From JACMIU01 sp043763605 (lineage in GTDB: Bacteria > Armatimonadota > Armatimonadia > Armatimonadales > Armatimonadaceae): a stretch of 23,290 nt of DNA. A program made the position numbers and the translations under genes. A model generated the notes under the pieces. It ran no database searches. It was not told the origin of the DNA and saw nothing but the letters and a program-made list of their open reading frames with translations. Below, in pieces: positions 22,775 to 23,290 of the stretch (position 1 is its first letter; each line of letters opens with the position of its first letter). The DNA is taken from contig JAYULM010000557.1 of assembly GCA_043763605.1 (NCBI GenBank), positions 1 to 23,290 of the forward strand, given 5' to 3'.

Positions 22775-23152
22775 CTACGTTGGCTCGGGAGGTCCATCGG
22801 CATCCGGGTAGTAGATCTGGGAAGCAATCGCTGTATTCCCCCAACCAGAATCGTTTGGAGCGTTCGGGTCCGCCCCCAACTCCAGAAGTACGCGTGCCGC
22901 CTCCAACTGTCCCCCACGAACCGCGTTGCCAAGTGGGGTGAAATGTTCCTCCCAACCGACGCGGCTCGGGTTTGCGCCTGCGGCTACGAGTAGCCGTATC
23001 TCCCCGCATTGTCCGTCGTAGGCAGCCGCACAGAGACTATCGCGCCCGAAGTCAGAACGTGCGAACAAGTTGTAAAGAAAGGCGACGAATAATCCGGCGC
23101 GAAAAAGCGCGCAGAATACCCGGAAATAATCAGTGGCCGAGCAATTTCGCAT
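22775..23152 (-). CDS. Ankyrin-repeat protein, apparently frameshifted at its end
   Basis: A 125-residue ORF with a hydrophobic N-terminal segment (about 13-29, possible membrane anchor) and at least two ankyrin repeats: GEIRLLVAAGANPSRVGWEE and LEAARVLLELGADPNAPNDS. After YYPDADGPP the frame ends at 22775, while another frame continues with ANVVTFLREHGGR to a stop at 22743. That tail is a normal end of an ankyrin repeat, so one base is probably missing near 22781-22797, and the intact protein would be about 136 residues. Ankyrin proteins bind other proteins; no partner can be named. A possible TTGACC/TTATAT promoter overlaps the ATG, so the true start may lie elsewhere. Confidence 0.6.
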   Translation of the reverse strand: MRNCSATDYFRVFCALFRAGLFVAFLYNLFARSDFGRDSLCAAAYDGQCGEIRLLVAAGANPSRVGWEEHFTPLGNAVRGGQLEAARVLLELGADPNAPNDSGWGNTAIASQIYYPDADGPPEPT

Positions 23153-23290
23153 ATAATCTGACCTGTCGCTACGGTCAAGAGAACCGACTGCACTCTCCGC
23201 AACTTTTTGTAACTATTCAGGCATGATCTAGGGAAGGCAAAACGGGGTTTCCTGCAAAGACGGAGCGCAAGCAATCCAGCAACGCCATCC

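Noticed and set aside
23151..23176. TTGACC and TTATAT spaced 16 bases apart on the minus strand
   Set aside because: The -10 box overlaps the ankyrin ATG, so it would not give a normal transcript for the start used; kept only as a note.

Overview
The window looks like chromosomal DNA from a GC-rich, diderm (outer-membrane, lipid A-making) bacterium. The gene mix is bamA-ompH-lpxD-lpxC behind an ECF sigma factor, a PEP-CTERM surface protease, a copper-amine-oxidase-N-domain envelope protein, a DUF4058 protein, tandem GNAT enzymes and dispersed palindromic repeats. It fits Armatimonadota best, but that is inference from gene content; no rRNA or tRNA is visible. 

Layout, left to right. Positions 1-183 hold a palindromic repeat with two G-rich tandem units. 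Next come a flotillin/SPFH protein and its NfeD-like partner with a striking His-rich loop (184-2271, minus strand). A divergent secreted copper-amine-oxidase-N-domain protein follows (2402-2953). A metzincin protease gene with a PEP-CTERM tail is broken by a one-base frameshift (3017-4347). A secreted GH28-like beta-helix protein with a CBM9-like C-terminus (4565-6502) is preceded by about 600 bp of AT-richer, hairpin-rich non-coding DNA. Then come a four-domain GNAT protein (7106-9037) and a DUF4058 protein (9140-9937). Divergent from these are gatB, apparently leaderless, and a sugar-phosphate isomerase/epimerase-like TIM-barrel gene (10018-12346). 

The centre is an outer-membrane biogenesis cluster on the minus strand (19234 down to 12460): ECF sigma factor, bamA, ompH/skp, an unknown coiled-coil lipoprotein, lpxD and lpxC. 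It combines beta-barrel insertion, periplasmic chaperoning and early lipid A synthesis, a set that in Enterobacteria answers to an ECF sigma factor (sigma-E). Here an ECF sigma gene lies directly upstream. The cluster ends in a perfect 47-bp inverted repeat that also ends the convergent epimerase gene, so both proteins carry the same repeat-encoded C-terminal peptide. 

The right part (19599-22735, plus strand) is a tight four-gene run: BioF2/FemAB-like acyltransferase, a small membrane-anchored coiled-coil protein, an M48 metalloprotease lipoprotein and a GT2 glycosyltransferase. A convergent ankyrin-repeat ORF that looks frameshifted and a non-coding right edge close the window. 

No CRISPR array, tRNA, rRNA, transposase or prophage gene was found. 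The most unusual items are the palindromic repeat that supplies the ends of two convergent genes, the tetra-GNAT protein, the His-rich NfeD-like protein, and the ECF-bam-lpx locus with its unknown lipoprotein.
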